DNA of 64,000 bases from Rhodovulum sp. PH10 (GCF_000293785.1 NZ_AKZI01000007.1:23321-87320), one strand, 5' to 3'. Numbered from the stretch's first letter, positions 8,607 to 16,548 are shown. Made by a program: numbers and translations. The notes: generated by a model from the sequence alone, not told the origin.

Positions 8607-9413
8607 TCAGCCCGCCCCGACCGGACGGGCCGCAGCCGGCCGTGACGCTCCCTCGCCGCGCTCGGCGAGCCGGCGGCGGATCGGCGACAGCAAAATCCCG
8701 TCGAACACCAGGAGCAGCAGCACGACCAATAGGATCCATGCCATCGTCTCGGGCAGATCGAGATGGGCGCGCGCCTCCGCAATCGCCCCGCCGATCCCGG
8801 TGCCGCCGCCCAACACTTCCGCCATTACCGAGACCTTCCAGGCGAAGGCGAGCGCGGTCGCGAGCGCCGGCAAGAGGTGATCGAGCAGCTGCGGCAGCAG
8901 CAGCGCCCGCAACCTCAGCATTGGCGGCGCGCCATAGACCCGCGCCATTTCCGAGAGCTTCGGATCGCGGGCGCAAACGCCCTGGGCGGCGCCCGCGAAC
9001 ACGATCGGCATCGCCGTCACCAGCACCGTGAACGCGGGCGCCCCACCCTGTGGTCCGAACCACAGGAGCGCGAGCACCACCCAGGCGATCGGCGGCACGC
9101 CGAGCGTGATGGTCATCACCGGCCGCAGCGCCGCCCCGACCGGCCAAGACAGCCCGGCGAGCACGCCGAGCGCGGTGCCGAGCACGGCACCCGCCAAAAA
9201 ACCGCCGAGGGCGTTGGCGACCGTCACCCGCAGCGCCGGCAGCGCGATGCCGTCGGCAAAGAGGCGGATCAGCGTGTCCGCCGCCTCGACCGGCGAGGGC
9301 AGCACGAACGGGCCGAACGCGCGGTGTCCCGCCTCCCAGGCGAGCGCCAGCGCGGCGAGCCCGGCGAGGCCGAGCAAGAGGCGGGCGACACGAGCGAGGC
9401 GGGACGGCGTCAC
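8607..9413 (-). CDS. NitT/TauT-type ABC transporter permease
   Basis: A 268-residue inner-membrane permease of the SsuC/TauC (BPD_transp_1) type with about six hydrophobic spans. The first is at 10-26 (LLLGLAGLAALALAWEA) and the last at about 228-245. The cytoplasmic coupling (EAA-like) loop is represented by DPKLSEMARVYGAPPMLRLRALLLPQLL. It lies between the binding protein (13 bp upstream) and the ATPase (one base downstream), so the three form one operon on the minus strand. The solute is not evident from the sequence. Confidence 0.87.
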   Translation of the reverse strand: MTPSRLARVARLLLGLAGLAALALAWEAGHRAFGPFVLPSPVEAADTLIRLFADGIALPALRVTVANALGGFLAGAVLGTALGVLAGLSWPVGAALRPVMTITLGVPPIAWVVLALLWFGPQGGAPAFTVLVTAMPIVFAGAAQGVCARDPKLSEMARVYGAPPMLRLRALLLPQLLDHLLPALATALAFAWKVSVMAEVLGGGTGIGGAIAEARAHLDLPETMAWILLVVLLLLVFDGILLSPIRRRLAERGEGASRPAAARPVGAG

Positions 9414-9426
9414 GGGCGAAAAGCCG

Positions 9427-10413
9427 TCACAGATCGAGATAGTAGGCGTCGGGCGGCAGCTTGCCGCCGAGCGCGGCGGGCTGCAGATCGAGAATGGCGC
9501 CGTAGAAGGTCTCGAGCTCCGGCTTCATCGCCTTGGCCGACACCACGTCGATGTGGAAATGGTCGAGCGAGGCGACGAACACCGGCTGCTTGATGCCCAT
9601 CTTCGCCTCGGCGAGTTTTGCCGCCTCCTGCCGGTTCGCCAGCACCCAGTCCTTTGCCGGTGCGAGGCCGGCACGCAGCGCGGCCAAAATCTCGGGCGAC
9701 TCGTCGATCAGATCCTGGTGCAGCGCCACCACCGCCATCGGGATGCGCGGCTTGCCGAAATGCTTGCCCCACATCTCCTGCAGCGAAACGACGCGGCGCA
9801 GCGTGCGGCCCTCCTTCTCGGCCAGCATGATCGCCGCGGTGGCGGAGGGCTCGTGCAGGATCGCCGTCTGGGCGCGCCCGGAGGCGACCATCTGCGCCGC
9901 CTCCATCGCATTGCGGACATAGGTGATGGTCATGTCGGTGTCGGGGTCGAGCCCCTCGCGCTTGGCGATCGCGCGGAAGGTGAGGTCCGGCATGTCGTTG
10001 CGGAAGAAGCCGACCAGCGCCTTGCCGCGCAGGTCGGCAAAGCTCTTCACCGTGTCGTCGGCCGAGACGATCGACAGATGGCCCATGCTGATCACCGCGA
10101 GGGCGCGCATCGGCATGCCGCGATTGACGAGGTTCGCCGGCACGTGGCTCGGCGTGGTGATCAGGCGCGAGCGGCCCGACACCAGCCCGGCGCGCAGCTC
10201 GTCGGTGTCACGCCACAGGCGGAAGGTCGCGCCGGGCGCGGCGGCCGAAAGGCCGCCATTGTCGAGCAGCCGCACCAGCACGATGCTGGCGGCGTTCGGG
10301 GCGCACAGGATGTCGAGATTTCGGGCGGGCTCCGCCAGCAGGGGCGAGCCGAGCGCGGCGGCCGCGCCACCGGCGAGAAGACCTTCGAGGAGGGTGCGTC
10401 GGGAAAGGATCAT
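9427..10413 (-). CDS. NitT/TauT-type ABC substrate-binding protein, Tat-type signal
   Basis: A 328-residue periplasmic binding protein of the NMT1/SsuA-like superfamily. The N-terminus MILSRRTLLEGLLAGGAAAALG carries a twin-arginine pattern (SRRTLLEG) and a hydrophobic segment ending near SPLLAEP, so export by Tat is likely. The mature part has the family's typical GRAQTAILHEPSATAAIMLAE and ADLRGKALVGFF segments. A TATA/GATACAG inverted repeat (10446-10467) lies 33 bp upstream, resembling the other candidate ModE sites here. That context points to molybdate, tungstate or a molybdenum-enzyme substrate as cargo, although classical molybdate binding proteins (ModA) belong to a different family. 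It is not ModA by sequence. Confidence 0.82.
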   Translation of the reverse strand: MILSRRTLLEGLLAGGAAAALGSPLLAEPARNLDILCAPNAASIVLVRLLDNGGLSAAAPGATFRLWRDTDELRAGLVSGRSRLITTPSHVPANLVNRGMPMRALAVISMGHLSIVSADDTVKSFADLRGKALVGFFRNDMPDLTFRAIAKREGLDPDTDMTITYVRNAMEAAQMVASGRAQTAILHEPSATAAIMLAEKEGRTLRRVVSLQEMWGKHFGKPRIPMAVVALHQDLIDESPEILAALRAGLAPAKDWVLANRQEAAKLAEAKMGIKQPVFVASLDHFHIDVVSAKAMKPELETFYGAILDLQPAALGGKLPPDAYYLDL

Positions 10414-10445
10414 GGAACGTCTCGTCGCGAGAAAAGGGGCGACGA

Positions 10446-10467
10446 GTTATATACACCATGATACAGG
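10446..10467. promoter_or_regulatory. Candidate ModE-type operator A
   Basis: GTTATATA, 6 bp, GATACAGG. The imperfect dyad ends 33 bp before the start of the ABC binding protein and shares the CATGATACAG half with site C at 13995. The TATA-rich half resembles known ModE/Mop boxes. Regulator assignment is inferred from the adjacent modE, mop and modD genes. Confidence 0.5.
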
Positions 10468-10520
10468 TTTGACCATCGCTTCCCGCCACCTCGGTGTTTC
10501 GCGCGCAGAGGCACGAGACA

Positions 10521-10551
10521 CGGGACACGCGGGGGGCGCCCGCGTGTCCCG
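10521..10551 (-). terminator. Strong hairpin downstream of the molbindin gene
   Basis: CGGGACACGCGGG and CCCGCGTGTCCCG form a perfect 13-bp stem with a 5-base loop, beginning 27 bp after the molbindin stop. There is no T-run on either side, so it may be a processing or Rho-associated stem instead of an intrinsic terminator. Confidence 0.55.
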
Positions 10552-10577
10552 CGCGGCGCCTCAGGGTCTGCGCGTCG

Positions 10578-10781
10578 TCACACGCCGACCATCACGTCCG
10601 AGGCCTTGATGACCGCGTATGCGGTCTGGCCGACCTTCAAGCCCAGCTCGTCGACCGCCTCGTTGGTGATCGAGGAGGTGATGACGGCGCCACCGATGTC
10701 GATCCGCACATGGGAGGTGGTGGCGCCCTTGTGCACCTCGAGCACCTTTCCCTCGATCACGTTGCGCGCGGAAATCTTCAT
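10578..10781 (-). CDS. mop: Molbindin, single TOBE/Mop domain
   Basis: A 67-residue protein that is a complete molbindin (Mop) domain, beginning MKISARNVIEGKVLEVHKGA and ending YAVIKASDVMVGV. The SARN, VxxGA and AxIKASxVMxG pattern is diagnostic of the TOBE fold, which assembles as hexamers and binds molybdate or tungstate oxyanions in the cytoplasm as a store or buffer. A GGAGAGCCC ribosome-binding stretch precedes the ATG. It is divergent from modD, sharing a 124-bp region that holds a TATATA-containing dyad (10842-10868). Expression is probably set by ModE in response to molybdate. Confidence 0.9.
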   Translation of the reverse strand: MKISARNVIEGKVLEVHKGATTSHVRIDIGGAVITSSITNEAVDELGLKVGQTAYAVIKASDVMVGV

Positions 10782-10841
10782 GGGCTCTCCTTCCGAGTCC
10801 CGCCGCCGGCACTGCGCCGGAGGCTTCCATGATGTGACGAG

Positions 10842-10868
10842 TCGTATATAGCACGTCGCGATACGTGC
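10842..10868. promoter_or_regulatory. Candidate ModE-type operator B between mop and modD
   Basis: TCGTATATA, then a short spacer, then GCGATACG: CGTAT and ATACG form an inverted repeat with a 13-bp centre. It lies between the divergent starts of mop (10781) and modD (10906). The spacing differs from sites A and C, so it may be a TATA-like promoter element as much as an operator. Confidence 0.4.
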
Positions 10869-10905
10869 AGTCGCCCCGACCCTCGATACCTCTGACGGAG
10901 GTTTC

Positions 10906-11805
10906 ATGCTCCCGTTTCTCACCGATTCCGCCCTCGATGCCCTGCTCGCCGACGACGTGCCGCTCGGCGATCTCACCACCCACGCGCTGGGCATCGGCGA
11001 GATGTCGGGCCGCATGACGTTCGATGCGCGGGCGCCGATGGTGCTGGCCGGCGCGGAGGACGCCGGGCGGCTTTTGGCGCGGGCGGGCTGCACGGTCGAG
11101 CTGTGGGCCTCCTCCGGCACGGCGCTGAAGGCGGGCGACGCGATCCTGTCGGCGCGCGGCACCGCGCTGTCGCTCCATCGCGGCTGGAAGGTCGCGCAGA
11201 CGCTGATCGAGATCGCCTCCGGCATCGCCAGCGTGACCCGCGGCATCGTCGAGGCGGCGCGCGCGGTCGCGCCCGACGTCGCGGTCGCCTGCACGCGAAA
11301 GACGGTGCCTGGCGCAAAAGCGCTGTCGATCGGTGCGATCCTCGCCGGCGGCGCGGTGCCGCACCGGCTCGGCCTGTCGGAGACGGTGCTGGTGTTCGAG
11401 GAGCATCGCCGCTTTCTCGGCGACCTGTCGCCCGCCGCGGCGGTGGCGCAGCTGCATCGCGCGGTGCCGGAGAAGAAGGTGGTGGTCGAGGTCGCCGACG
11501 TCGCCGAAGGGCTTCTTTGGGCCGAGGCCGGCGCCGACGTGATCCAGGCGGAAAAATTCTCGCCGGAGGACATCGCCGCGCTGGTCGGCGCGCTGCGCGA
11601 GAAGGGGCTTTCCACGGTGGTCGCCGCGGCGGGTGGGATCAATCCCGACAATGCCGCGGATTATGCCGCGTCCGGCGCCCGCGTGCTGGTGACGTCGGCG
11701 CCCTACACGGCAAAGCCGCGCGACGTGCAGGTGCGCATCGCGCCGTTCGAGACCACCGCGCCGATCGGCTTCTTCGAGCGCGACAAGAAACCGGCGCAGG
11801 GCTGA
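10906..11805 (+). CDS. modD: ModD, NadC-like molybdenum-utilisation protein
   Basis: A 299-residue homologue of quinolinate phosphoribosyltransferase (NadC) of the ModD subgroup. Features are LLADDVPLGDLTTHALG at the N-terminus, SGIASVTRGIVEAAR, ACTRKTVPGAKALSIGAILAGGAVPHRLGLSE and the barrel end VVAAAGGINPDNAADYAASGARVLVTSAPY. ModD is usually encoded with molybdate transport genes; its reaction is not established but phosphoribosyl transfer is the family chemistry. True NadC has RKT-P-R-LEKYAV patterns and adjoins nad genes, neither of which is seen. It starts divergently from mop and is followed 140 bp later by a TOBE-domain gene. No modABC lies next to it, which is unusual. Confidence 0.88.
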   Translation: MLPFLTDSALDALLADDVPLGDLTTHALGIGEMSGRMTFDARAPMVLAGAEDAGRLLARAGCTVELWASSGTALKAGDAILSARGTALSLHRGWKVAQTLIEIASGIASVTRGIVEAARAVAPDVAVACTRKTVPGAKALSIGAILAGGAVPHRLGLSETVLVFEEHRRFLGDLSPAAAVAQLHRAVPEKKVVVEVADVAEGLLWAEAGADVIQAEKFSPEDIAALVGALREKGLSTVVAAAGGINPDNAADYAASGARVLVTSAPYTAKPRDVQVRIAPFETTAPIGFFERDKKPAQG

Positions 11806-11945
11806 AGATCGCCCGCGGCCTCCGTTGCCGGTCCGCCCCGTCGCCCGGCCCATCGTCGCCGGTCCCCGGATACGTGATTGTCGGGATCGCGTCGGGCGAC
11901 ACCGGAGGTCGCGGCGGTGGCGCGTTTCTGGCATGGTGGCGCGCC

Positions 11946-12434
11946 ATGTCGCCCGACTCCGCCCCGTCTCAGACCAGCCCTGTCGCCTTCTCGACCACGC
12001 TGCACGCGCGGGTGCTGCGCCACGACCCCGACTGGGGCATGTCGACGCTCTATTTCGGCGACGGCGAATTGCGGGTGCCGATGGTGGCGGGGCCGATCGA
12101 TTCCGGCGTCGCGGTGACGATCGACGCGCGCGACGTGTCGGTGGCGCTGTCGCGGCCGATGGACGTGTCGATCACCAATCGCCTGCCCGGGACCATCGTC
12201 GAGGTGGTGCATCTCGACGCGCCGTTCGCGCGCGTGCGGTTCGACCTCGGCACGACGCTGCTCGATGCGCTGGTGACCTGGGAATCGGTCGAGCGCCTCG
12301 CGCTCGAGCCCGGCCTGCGGGCCTGGGCGATGATCAAGTCCGTTGCGATCGGGAACGCGGCGGTTCGTCCGTCCGATCTGCCGACGCCGCGCCGCTGGCC
12401 CGTGGTGAGAAATCCGGGTCGAGCGCCGCGGTGA
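11946..12434 (+). CDS. Stand-alone ModC-type TOBE protein without an ATPase domain
   Basis: A 162-residue protein whose whole body matches the C-terminal regulatory region of the molybdate ATPase ModC: FSTTLHARVLRHDPDWGMSTLYFGDGELRVP, then TIDARDVSVALSRPMDVSITN, RLPGTIVEVV and AWAMIKSVAIG. Walker motifs are absent and the upstream 140 bp shows no trace of them, so this is a free-standing oxyanion-binding protein or a remnant of ModC. The start at 11946 (GCGCC-ATG) has no strong ribosome-binding site. Its last 101 bases overlap the 3' end of modE on the other strand; the final 25 residues lie outside the TOBE fold. A role as a molybdate buffer or as partner of the HTH-only ModE is inference. 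Confidence 0.72.
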   Translation: MSPDSAPSQTSPVAFSTTLHARVLRHDPDWGMSTLYFGDGELRVPMVAGPIDSGVAVTIDARDVSVALSRPMDVSITNRLPGTIVEVVHLDAPFARVRFDLGTTLLDALVTWESVERLALEPGLRAWAMIKSVAIGNAAVRPSDLPTPRRWPVVRNPGRAPR

Positions 12435-12786
12435 GCTCCTCCAGCGTGCGGGCGCCGCTCTTCCTCGCCTGCCGCTCGAGCGAGCGATAGAGCGCGATCA
12501 GCCGCTCGCCGAACGCCGTCAGCTCGGCCCCGCCGCCACGCCGGCCGGGGAACGTCTCCACCACCGGCGTCTCGAAGGTGTGGTTGAGCGCGTCCACCAT
12601 CAGCCAGCATTTGCGATAGGACGAGCCGACCGCCCGGCTGGCGCCGAGGATCGAGCGCACCCGGCGGATGGTCTCCAGAAGCGCGATGTCCTCGGGATCG
12701 AGCCGGCCGCCGTTCGCAAAGCCGACGCGCAGCTCGACCGTGGTGGCGAGCGCTTCGACGGGCTCCGGCTTTGCGGTGGCGGTCAT
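12334..12786 (-). CDS. ModE-like regulator, DNA-binding part only
   Basis: A 150-residue protein corresponding to the N-terminal winged-helix domain of ModE: ALLETIRRVRSILGASRAVGSSYRKCWLMVDALNHTFETPVVETFPGRRGGGAELTAFGERLIALYRSLE, given here in pieces because it aligns throughout with the LysR-like HTH of that family. The C-terminal pair of TOBE domains that senses molybdate in E. coli ModE is missing; the protein ends in a disordered Ser/Arg-rich tail that overlaps the convergent TOBE gene by 101 bp. HTH-only ModE proteins exist in other bacteria. It follows the YqeB-like gene by 89 bp and is probably co-transcribed with it. The ATG at 12786 is the best start. Confidence 0.82.
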   Translation of the reverse strand: MTATAKPEPVEALATTVELRVGFANGGRLDPEDIALLETIRRVRSILGASRAVGSSYRKCWLMVDALNHTFETPVVETFPGRRGGGAELTAFGERLIALYRSLERQARKSGARTLEELTAALDPDFSPRASGAASADRTDEPPRSRSQRT

Positions 12787-12875
12787 CGTCCAACAAAAGT
12801 CCGACGTTGCCTCGGGGGTTTCGAGGCGGAGGGTTTCGCGGCAGCCGCCCGAAGAAGTCGGCCCCGTGCGAAAGA

Positions 12876-13742
12876 TCACGCCTCTCTTGCGTAGGCCAGA
12901 GCCTCGCCGGTGGCAAGCGCCGGGGCCGCGTCGTTGCGCGCCTGCACGGCGGCGAGCGCCGCCTCGGCGATGCGGCGAGGCCGCTCGTCGAGCCCGCGCC
13001 ATTTGGCCGCCCGGCCGCGTGGATCGATCTCCAGGAGTTTCACGCCGGCCGGCACCTCCAGCCCGTCCCTCACCACCCCGCGCAAAATGCCGTCCATCGG
13101 CGCTGCGATCACCGTGCCATCGAGATGGCCGATCGGAAAGCCGACGAAGACGCGCGCGCCGATCTCCACCGGGCTGCGCCAGCGGCCCGGCACCTTCGCA
13201 TAGACGAAGCGTTCGCCGCCCACCCCGCCGAGCCGGCTGTGCACGCCGTCGGCGGCGTCGGTGGTGCCGCGGGTGACCACGCGGCCCGACACCGCGGGCC
13301 GGGTCTCCACCGCGATGTCGCAGTTCGCCCACACGCGAAAGCCCGGCCCGAGGCCGACGGTGACGCGGGCGAGATGGCGCAGATCCGGCGTCACCGCATG
13401 CTTGTGCATGCGGGCATCGACCAGCACGTCGACCGGGGCGTGCACCATCAGGTCGAGCAGGCCGAGCCGGGTCACCGCCACCGTGTCGGGCACCGCCAGC
13501 ACCGGCGCGAGGTCGATCCAATGGTCGGCGCGCCGGCCGGACACCTCCTCCACCGCGACCGCGTCGTCGTAGAGCGCGTCGTGAAACGCCATGCCGCGCC
13601 GGATCACCGGCGGGTGCGGGTCGTGCGCCAGCACCACGGCGTGGCCGGCGCGATGCAGGAGCACCGCGACCGCGGAGGCGATCTCGTTGGTGCCGAGCAC
13701 CACGGCGAGGGGACGGCGGCCGAACCGCGCGATTTTGGTCAT
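12876..13742 (-). CDS. YqeB/EF2563-type molybdenum hydroxylase accessory protein
   Basis: A 288-residue protein of the YqeB/EF2563 family, called the selenium-dependent molybdenum hydroxylase system protein and related to XdhC. The N-terminal Rossmann-like strand is PLAVVLGTNEIASAVAVLLHRAGHAVVLAHD. Other typical parts are RRGMAFHDALYDD, VLVDARMHKHA, VTVGLGPGFRVWANCDIAVETRP and VGFPIGHLDGTVIAAPMDGILRGVVRDGLEVPAGVKLLEIDPRG. Such proteins are thought to help mature the molybdenum centre of hydroxylases, matching the four-subunit hydroxylase at 17.2-21.0 kb. Whether selenium is used here is unknown. A perfect 8-6-8 palindrome lies 253 bp upstream. Confidence 0.82.
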   Translation of the reverse strand: MTKIARFGRRPLAVVLGTNEIASAVAVLLHRAGHAVVLAHDPHPPVIRRGMAFHDALYDDAVAVEEVSGRRADHWIDLAPVLAVPDTVAVTRLGLLDLMVHAPVDVLVDARMHKHAVTPDLRHLARVTVGLGPGFRVWANCDIAVETRPAVSGRVVTRGTTDAADGVHSRLGGVGGERFVYAKVPGRWRSPVEIGARVFVGFPIGHLDGTVIAAPMDGILRGVVRDGLEVPAGVKLLEIDPRGRAAKWRGLDERPRRIAEAALAAVQARNDAAPALATGEALAYAREA

Positions 13743-13994
13743 GGTCGGATCCTCGGGCGGGCGGGAGCGCCCCGGCGTTCTCGTTGGGAAGAGCAAGCCG
13801 CAGGCCAGAGGCGGAGGACGCCGCGGCGCGCCGTCGACGAGCTGCCGCCGGGCCGGTGTCACGGCGGACCGGTCGGCGCGAAGCGACGGTCGTTCAACGG
13901 CTTGTGTGGGATTTGTCGGCTTTGCGCCGGGCCGGCCCCTCGCCCCGGCCGGGCGCCGTCCGCGCGGAGGAATGGGCCCGGCCGCGCCGCCTGT

Positions 13995-14016
13995 GCTGTA
14001 TCCTACATGATACAGC
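13995..14016. promoter_or_regulatory. Candidate ModE-type operator C, perfect palindrome
   Basis: GCTGTATC, spacer CTACAT, GATACAGC: a perfect 8-bp inverted repeat with 6-bp centre in intergenic DNA. It is the cleanest of four related sites and shares CATGATACAG with site A. It lies upstream of the YqeB-like gene and modE, so ModE may control its own operon. Confidence 0.6.
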
Positions 14017-14128
14017 TTTCGGCCTGTCGCAGTTGCGACAGGATGTCGGATGACGGCCACGGCCTGCAGATCGGCCCATACCGCTCGATCCCATGTCACT
14101 CACGACGAGCGCCGCCCCACCCGCTCGT

Positions 14129-14340
14129 TCCCGCGTAAGCAGGAACCCAGCGTTTCTTTTCCCGGCCTGGGCGTTTCCGGGCCCCCGCTTTGCGCTCGGG
14201 ACTGCACGCATCGCCTCGAATGCAAGCGTCCGTCATGCGCGGGCTTCGACCCGCGCATCCATCGAAATCAAAAAACGTCTTTGTTTTCGGTGTGATGGAT
14301 CGCCGGGTCGCGGCCTAGGCCGGCCCGGCGACGACGGCGG
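14129..14340. repeat. Rhizobiales-type intergenic palindromic repeats
   Basis: A TTCCCGCG-TAAGC-AGGAA block (about 14131-14148) is followed by TGCGCGGG-CTTCGA-CCCGCGCA, a perfect 8-bp stem at 14236-14257, then a matching GATGGATCGCCGGGTCG arm near 14295-14311. This layout matches the common non-coding repeat of Bradyrhizobium/Rhodopseudomonas-like genomes, recognised from memory. It marks non-coding DNA and may fold as RNA. Confidence 0.6.
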
Positions 14341-14394
14341 AGACCTCGGCGGCCGCCGCGACTTCAACTGAATACTGCGAGACCGACGACACGC

Positions 14395-15255
14395 TCACGC
14401 GGTCGCGTCGAGCCCGGGCGGGGCGTCGTCGGCGAGCGCCGGCACGACCGGCGCCGGCGCCACCACCGGCGCCACCACGATCCCGGCGGCCTCGAGCGCG
14501 GCGCGGGTGGCGCGGGCGACCGTCACGCTGGTCGGCTCGTCGCCATGGATGCACAGCGTGTCGGCGGCGACCGCCACCCGCCGGCCGCCGACCGAGGTGA
14601 CCGCCCCCTCGAGCACGATGCCGACCGCCTGCCGGCCCACCGCCTCCGGCTCGGTCAGCACGGCGCCCGGCATGGCGCGCGGCGCGAGCGTGCCGTCGTC
14701 TTGGTAGCGGCGGTCGGCAAAGGCTTCGCGGGCGACCCGCAAGCCCTGCTCCTCGCCCGCCCGGATCAGCGCCGAGCCGGCCAGCCCGACGAAGACCAGC
14801 GCGGGATCGACCGCCTTGACCGCCCGCGCGATCGCCGTCGCATAGGCCGGATCGACCGCCGCCATGTTGTAGAGCGCGCCGTGCGCCTTCACGTGCGTCA
14901 CCGGGCGGCCGACGCCGTGGGCGATCGCCTGCAGCGCGCCGATCTGGTAGGCGACCATCGGCTCGATGTCGGCGGGCTTCATCTCGATGCGGCGACGGCC
15001 GAACCCCCACAGGTCGTTGAAGCCGGGATGCGCGCCGATCGCGACGCCGGCGGCCGCCGCGAGCCGGCACAGCCGCTGCATGGTGACCGGATCGCCGGCA
15101 TGGAACCCGCAGGCGACGTTGGCCGAGGTGACGATCTCCATCAGCTCGGCGTCGTGGCCGATGTCCCAGGCGCCAAAGCCTTCGGCGACGTCGGCATTGA
15201 GGTCGATGCGGGGACCGGAAGCGGCGGGCAGAACGGGGGCCGGGCAAAACACCAT
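14395..15255 (-). CDS. pxpA: 5-oxoprolinase subunit A (LamB/YcsF family)
   Basis: A 286-residue LamB/YcsF protein, PxpA. It has RIDLNADVAEGFGAWDIG, the family opening, then VTSANVACGFHAGDPVTM, VAIGAHPGFNDLWGFGRR, THVKAHGALYNMAAVD and DTLCIHGDEP. In the characterised PxpABC enzyme this subunit opens 5-oxoproline (pyroglutamate) to glutamate with ATP, working with PxpB and PxpC. A 15-residue N-terminal extension precedes the normal start; GGAGAAGGA ahead of the ATG at 15255 supports it. pxpC lies divergently 147 bp away and no pxpB is visible in the window, so an incomplete set or a different substrate is possible. Confidence 0.88.
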   Translation of the reverse strand: MVFCPAPVLPAASGPRIDLNADVAEGFGAWDIGHDAELMEIVTSANVACGFHAGDPVTMQRLCRLAAAAGVAIGAHPGFNDLWGFGRRRIEMKPADIEPMVAYQIGALQAIAHGVGRPVTHVKAHGALYNMAAVDPAYATAIARAVKAVDPALVFVGLAGSALIRAGEEQGLRVAREAFADRRYQDDGTLAPRAMPGAVLTEPEAVGRQAVGIVLEGAVTSVGGRRVAVAADTLCIHGDEPTSVTVARATRAALEAAGIVVAPVVAPAPVVPALADDAPPGLDATA

Positions 15256-15402
15256 GGACGGGTCCTTCTCCAGAGCGCGCGGACGCGAGGGCCGGGCGGG
15301 CTTGCCGAGCCGCGCCCGACGCCGCTAGATGAACGCGAGGCACCGGTGCTTGTCGAGAGCGCCCGGGGCTTTTCACGGCCCGCCTCGCCGCAACGGACCT
15401 GC

Positions 15403-16482
15403 ATGAAAAACGTTTCAGAGACCGCCCCCGCTTTGGCCGTGATCGCTCCGGGGCCACGCACCACCCTGCAGGATCTCGGACGGGCCGGCTGGCAGCGGCT
15501 CGGCATTCCGGTGTCGGGCGCGCTCGATCCGGTGGCGCTCGCCGCGGCCAATCTTCTGGTCGGCAACCCGCCTGAGACCGGCGCGCTGGAGATCAGCTTC
15601 CTCGGGCCCACCTTGCGTGTCGAGGCGGAGAGCGTGCGGATCGCCTATGCCGGCGGCGCCGCCTCGCTCGAGCTTTTGTCGTCGTCGTCGTCGGACCCCG
15701 GTGCACCGGCACGACGGCTGCCGCCGCTCGCCAGCGTCCGCCTCGTGCGCGGCCAGACGATCCGCATCGGCGGGCTGACCGGCAGCACGGTCGGCTATCT
15801 TGCGGTCGAAGGCGGTTTTGCCGTCACGCCGTTTCTCGGCAGCGCCTCGACCTTGCCGCGCGCCGCGCTCGGCGGTTTTTCCGGCCGCCCGATCGCCGCC
15901 GGCGATTGCTTGGCGCTCGCCGCCGCGGATGCCCCGGAGCGGACCGAGCTGACGCTGCGGCACCTCGACCTCGCCGCCCCCGAACGCTGCCGGGTGATGC
16001 TCGGCCCGCAGGCCGACCATTTCACCCCCGAGGGCATCGAGACCTTTCTCTCGACACCGTGGGTGGTGTCGCCGGCGACCGACCGCATGGGCATGCGGCT
16101 CGAGGGGCCGGCGATCGCCCATCGTGGAACTGTCGACATCGTCACCGACGGCATTGCGCCGGGCACGGTGCAGGTGCCGGGCAGCGGCCTGCCGATCGTG
16201 CTCCTGGCCGACCGTCAGACCACCGGCGGCTACGCCAAGATCGCGACCGTCGTCTCGGCCGACCTGCCGGGGCTCGGCCGGCTCGCGCCCGGCGCCACCG
16301 TGCGCTTCGAGCGGGTCGACCGCGCGACCGCGGTCGCCGCGCGCCGCGCGCTGATCGCCACCATCGACGGACTGAAAGAGAGGCTGGTGGAGGCGGCCCC
16401 CGCCGATCTCGCCGCGCGGCTTTCGAGCGTCAATCTGATCGGCGGCTTTCTCGACATGTGCGCCGGCCCCGAGGAGAGCTGA
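15403..16482 (+). CDS. pxpC: 5-oxoprolinase subunit C (biotin-dependent carboxyltransferase-like)
   Basis: A 359-residue KipA/PxpC-family protein (carboxyltransferase domain subdomain A/B). Visible family motifs are PGPRTTLQDLGRAGWQRLGIPVSGALDPVALAAANLLVGNP near the N-terminus, then MLGPQADHFTPEG, PATDRMGMRLEGP, DIVTDGIAPGTVQVPGSGLPIVLLADRQTTGGYAKIATV. It lacks the PxpB half that is fused in some homologues. Known PxpC works with PxpA and PxpB in 5-oxoproline hydrolysis. It starts divergently from pxpA with no strong ribosome-binding site (ACGGACCTGC-ATG). A Ser-rich insert SSSSSDPGAPAR (about 96-107) replaces part of a family loop. Confidence 0.87.
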   Translation: MKNVSETAPALAVIAPGPRTTLQDLGRAGWQRLGIPVSGALDPVALAAANLLVGNPPETGALEISFLGPTLRVEAESVRIAYAGGAASLELLSSSSSDPGAPARRLPPLASVRLVRGQTIRIGGLTGSTVGYLAVEGGFAVTPFLGSASTLPRAALGGFSGRPIAAGDCLALAAADAPERTELTLRHLDLAAPERCRVMLGPQADHFTPEGIETFLSTPWVVSPATDRMGMRLEGPAIAHRGTVDIVTDGIAPGTVQVPGSGLPIVLLADRQTTGGYAKIATVVSADLPGLGRLAPGATVRFERVDRATAVAARRALIATIDGLKERLVEAAPADLAARLSSVNLIGGFLDMCAGPEES

Positions 16483-16548
16483 TGCGCGCCGCACGCTCGC
16501 GAACCGCACGCTCGCCCGAGCGGCGATCCCCGGCGACGTGATAAATAT

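Larger units (their letters stand above)
13743..14394. other. Gene-free interval between YqeB-like gene and pxpA
   Basis: About 650 bp without a credible gene. It holds the perfect dyad at 13995-14016 and two copies of intergenic repeat types typical of Rhizobiales (about 14129-14153 and 14228-14340). Because pxpA ends at 14395 reading toward this region, the interval is both the pxpA 3' flank and the promoter region of the YqeB-like gene. Confidence 0.6.
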
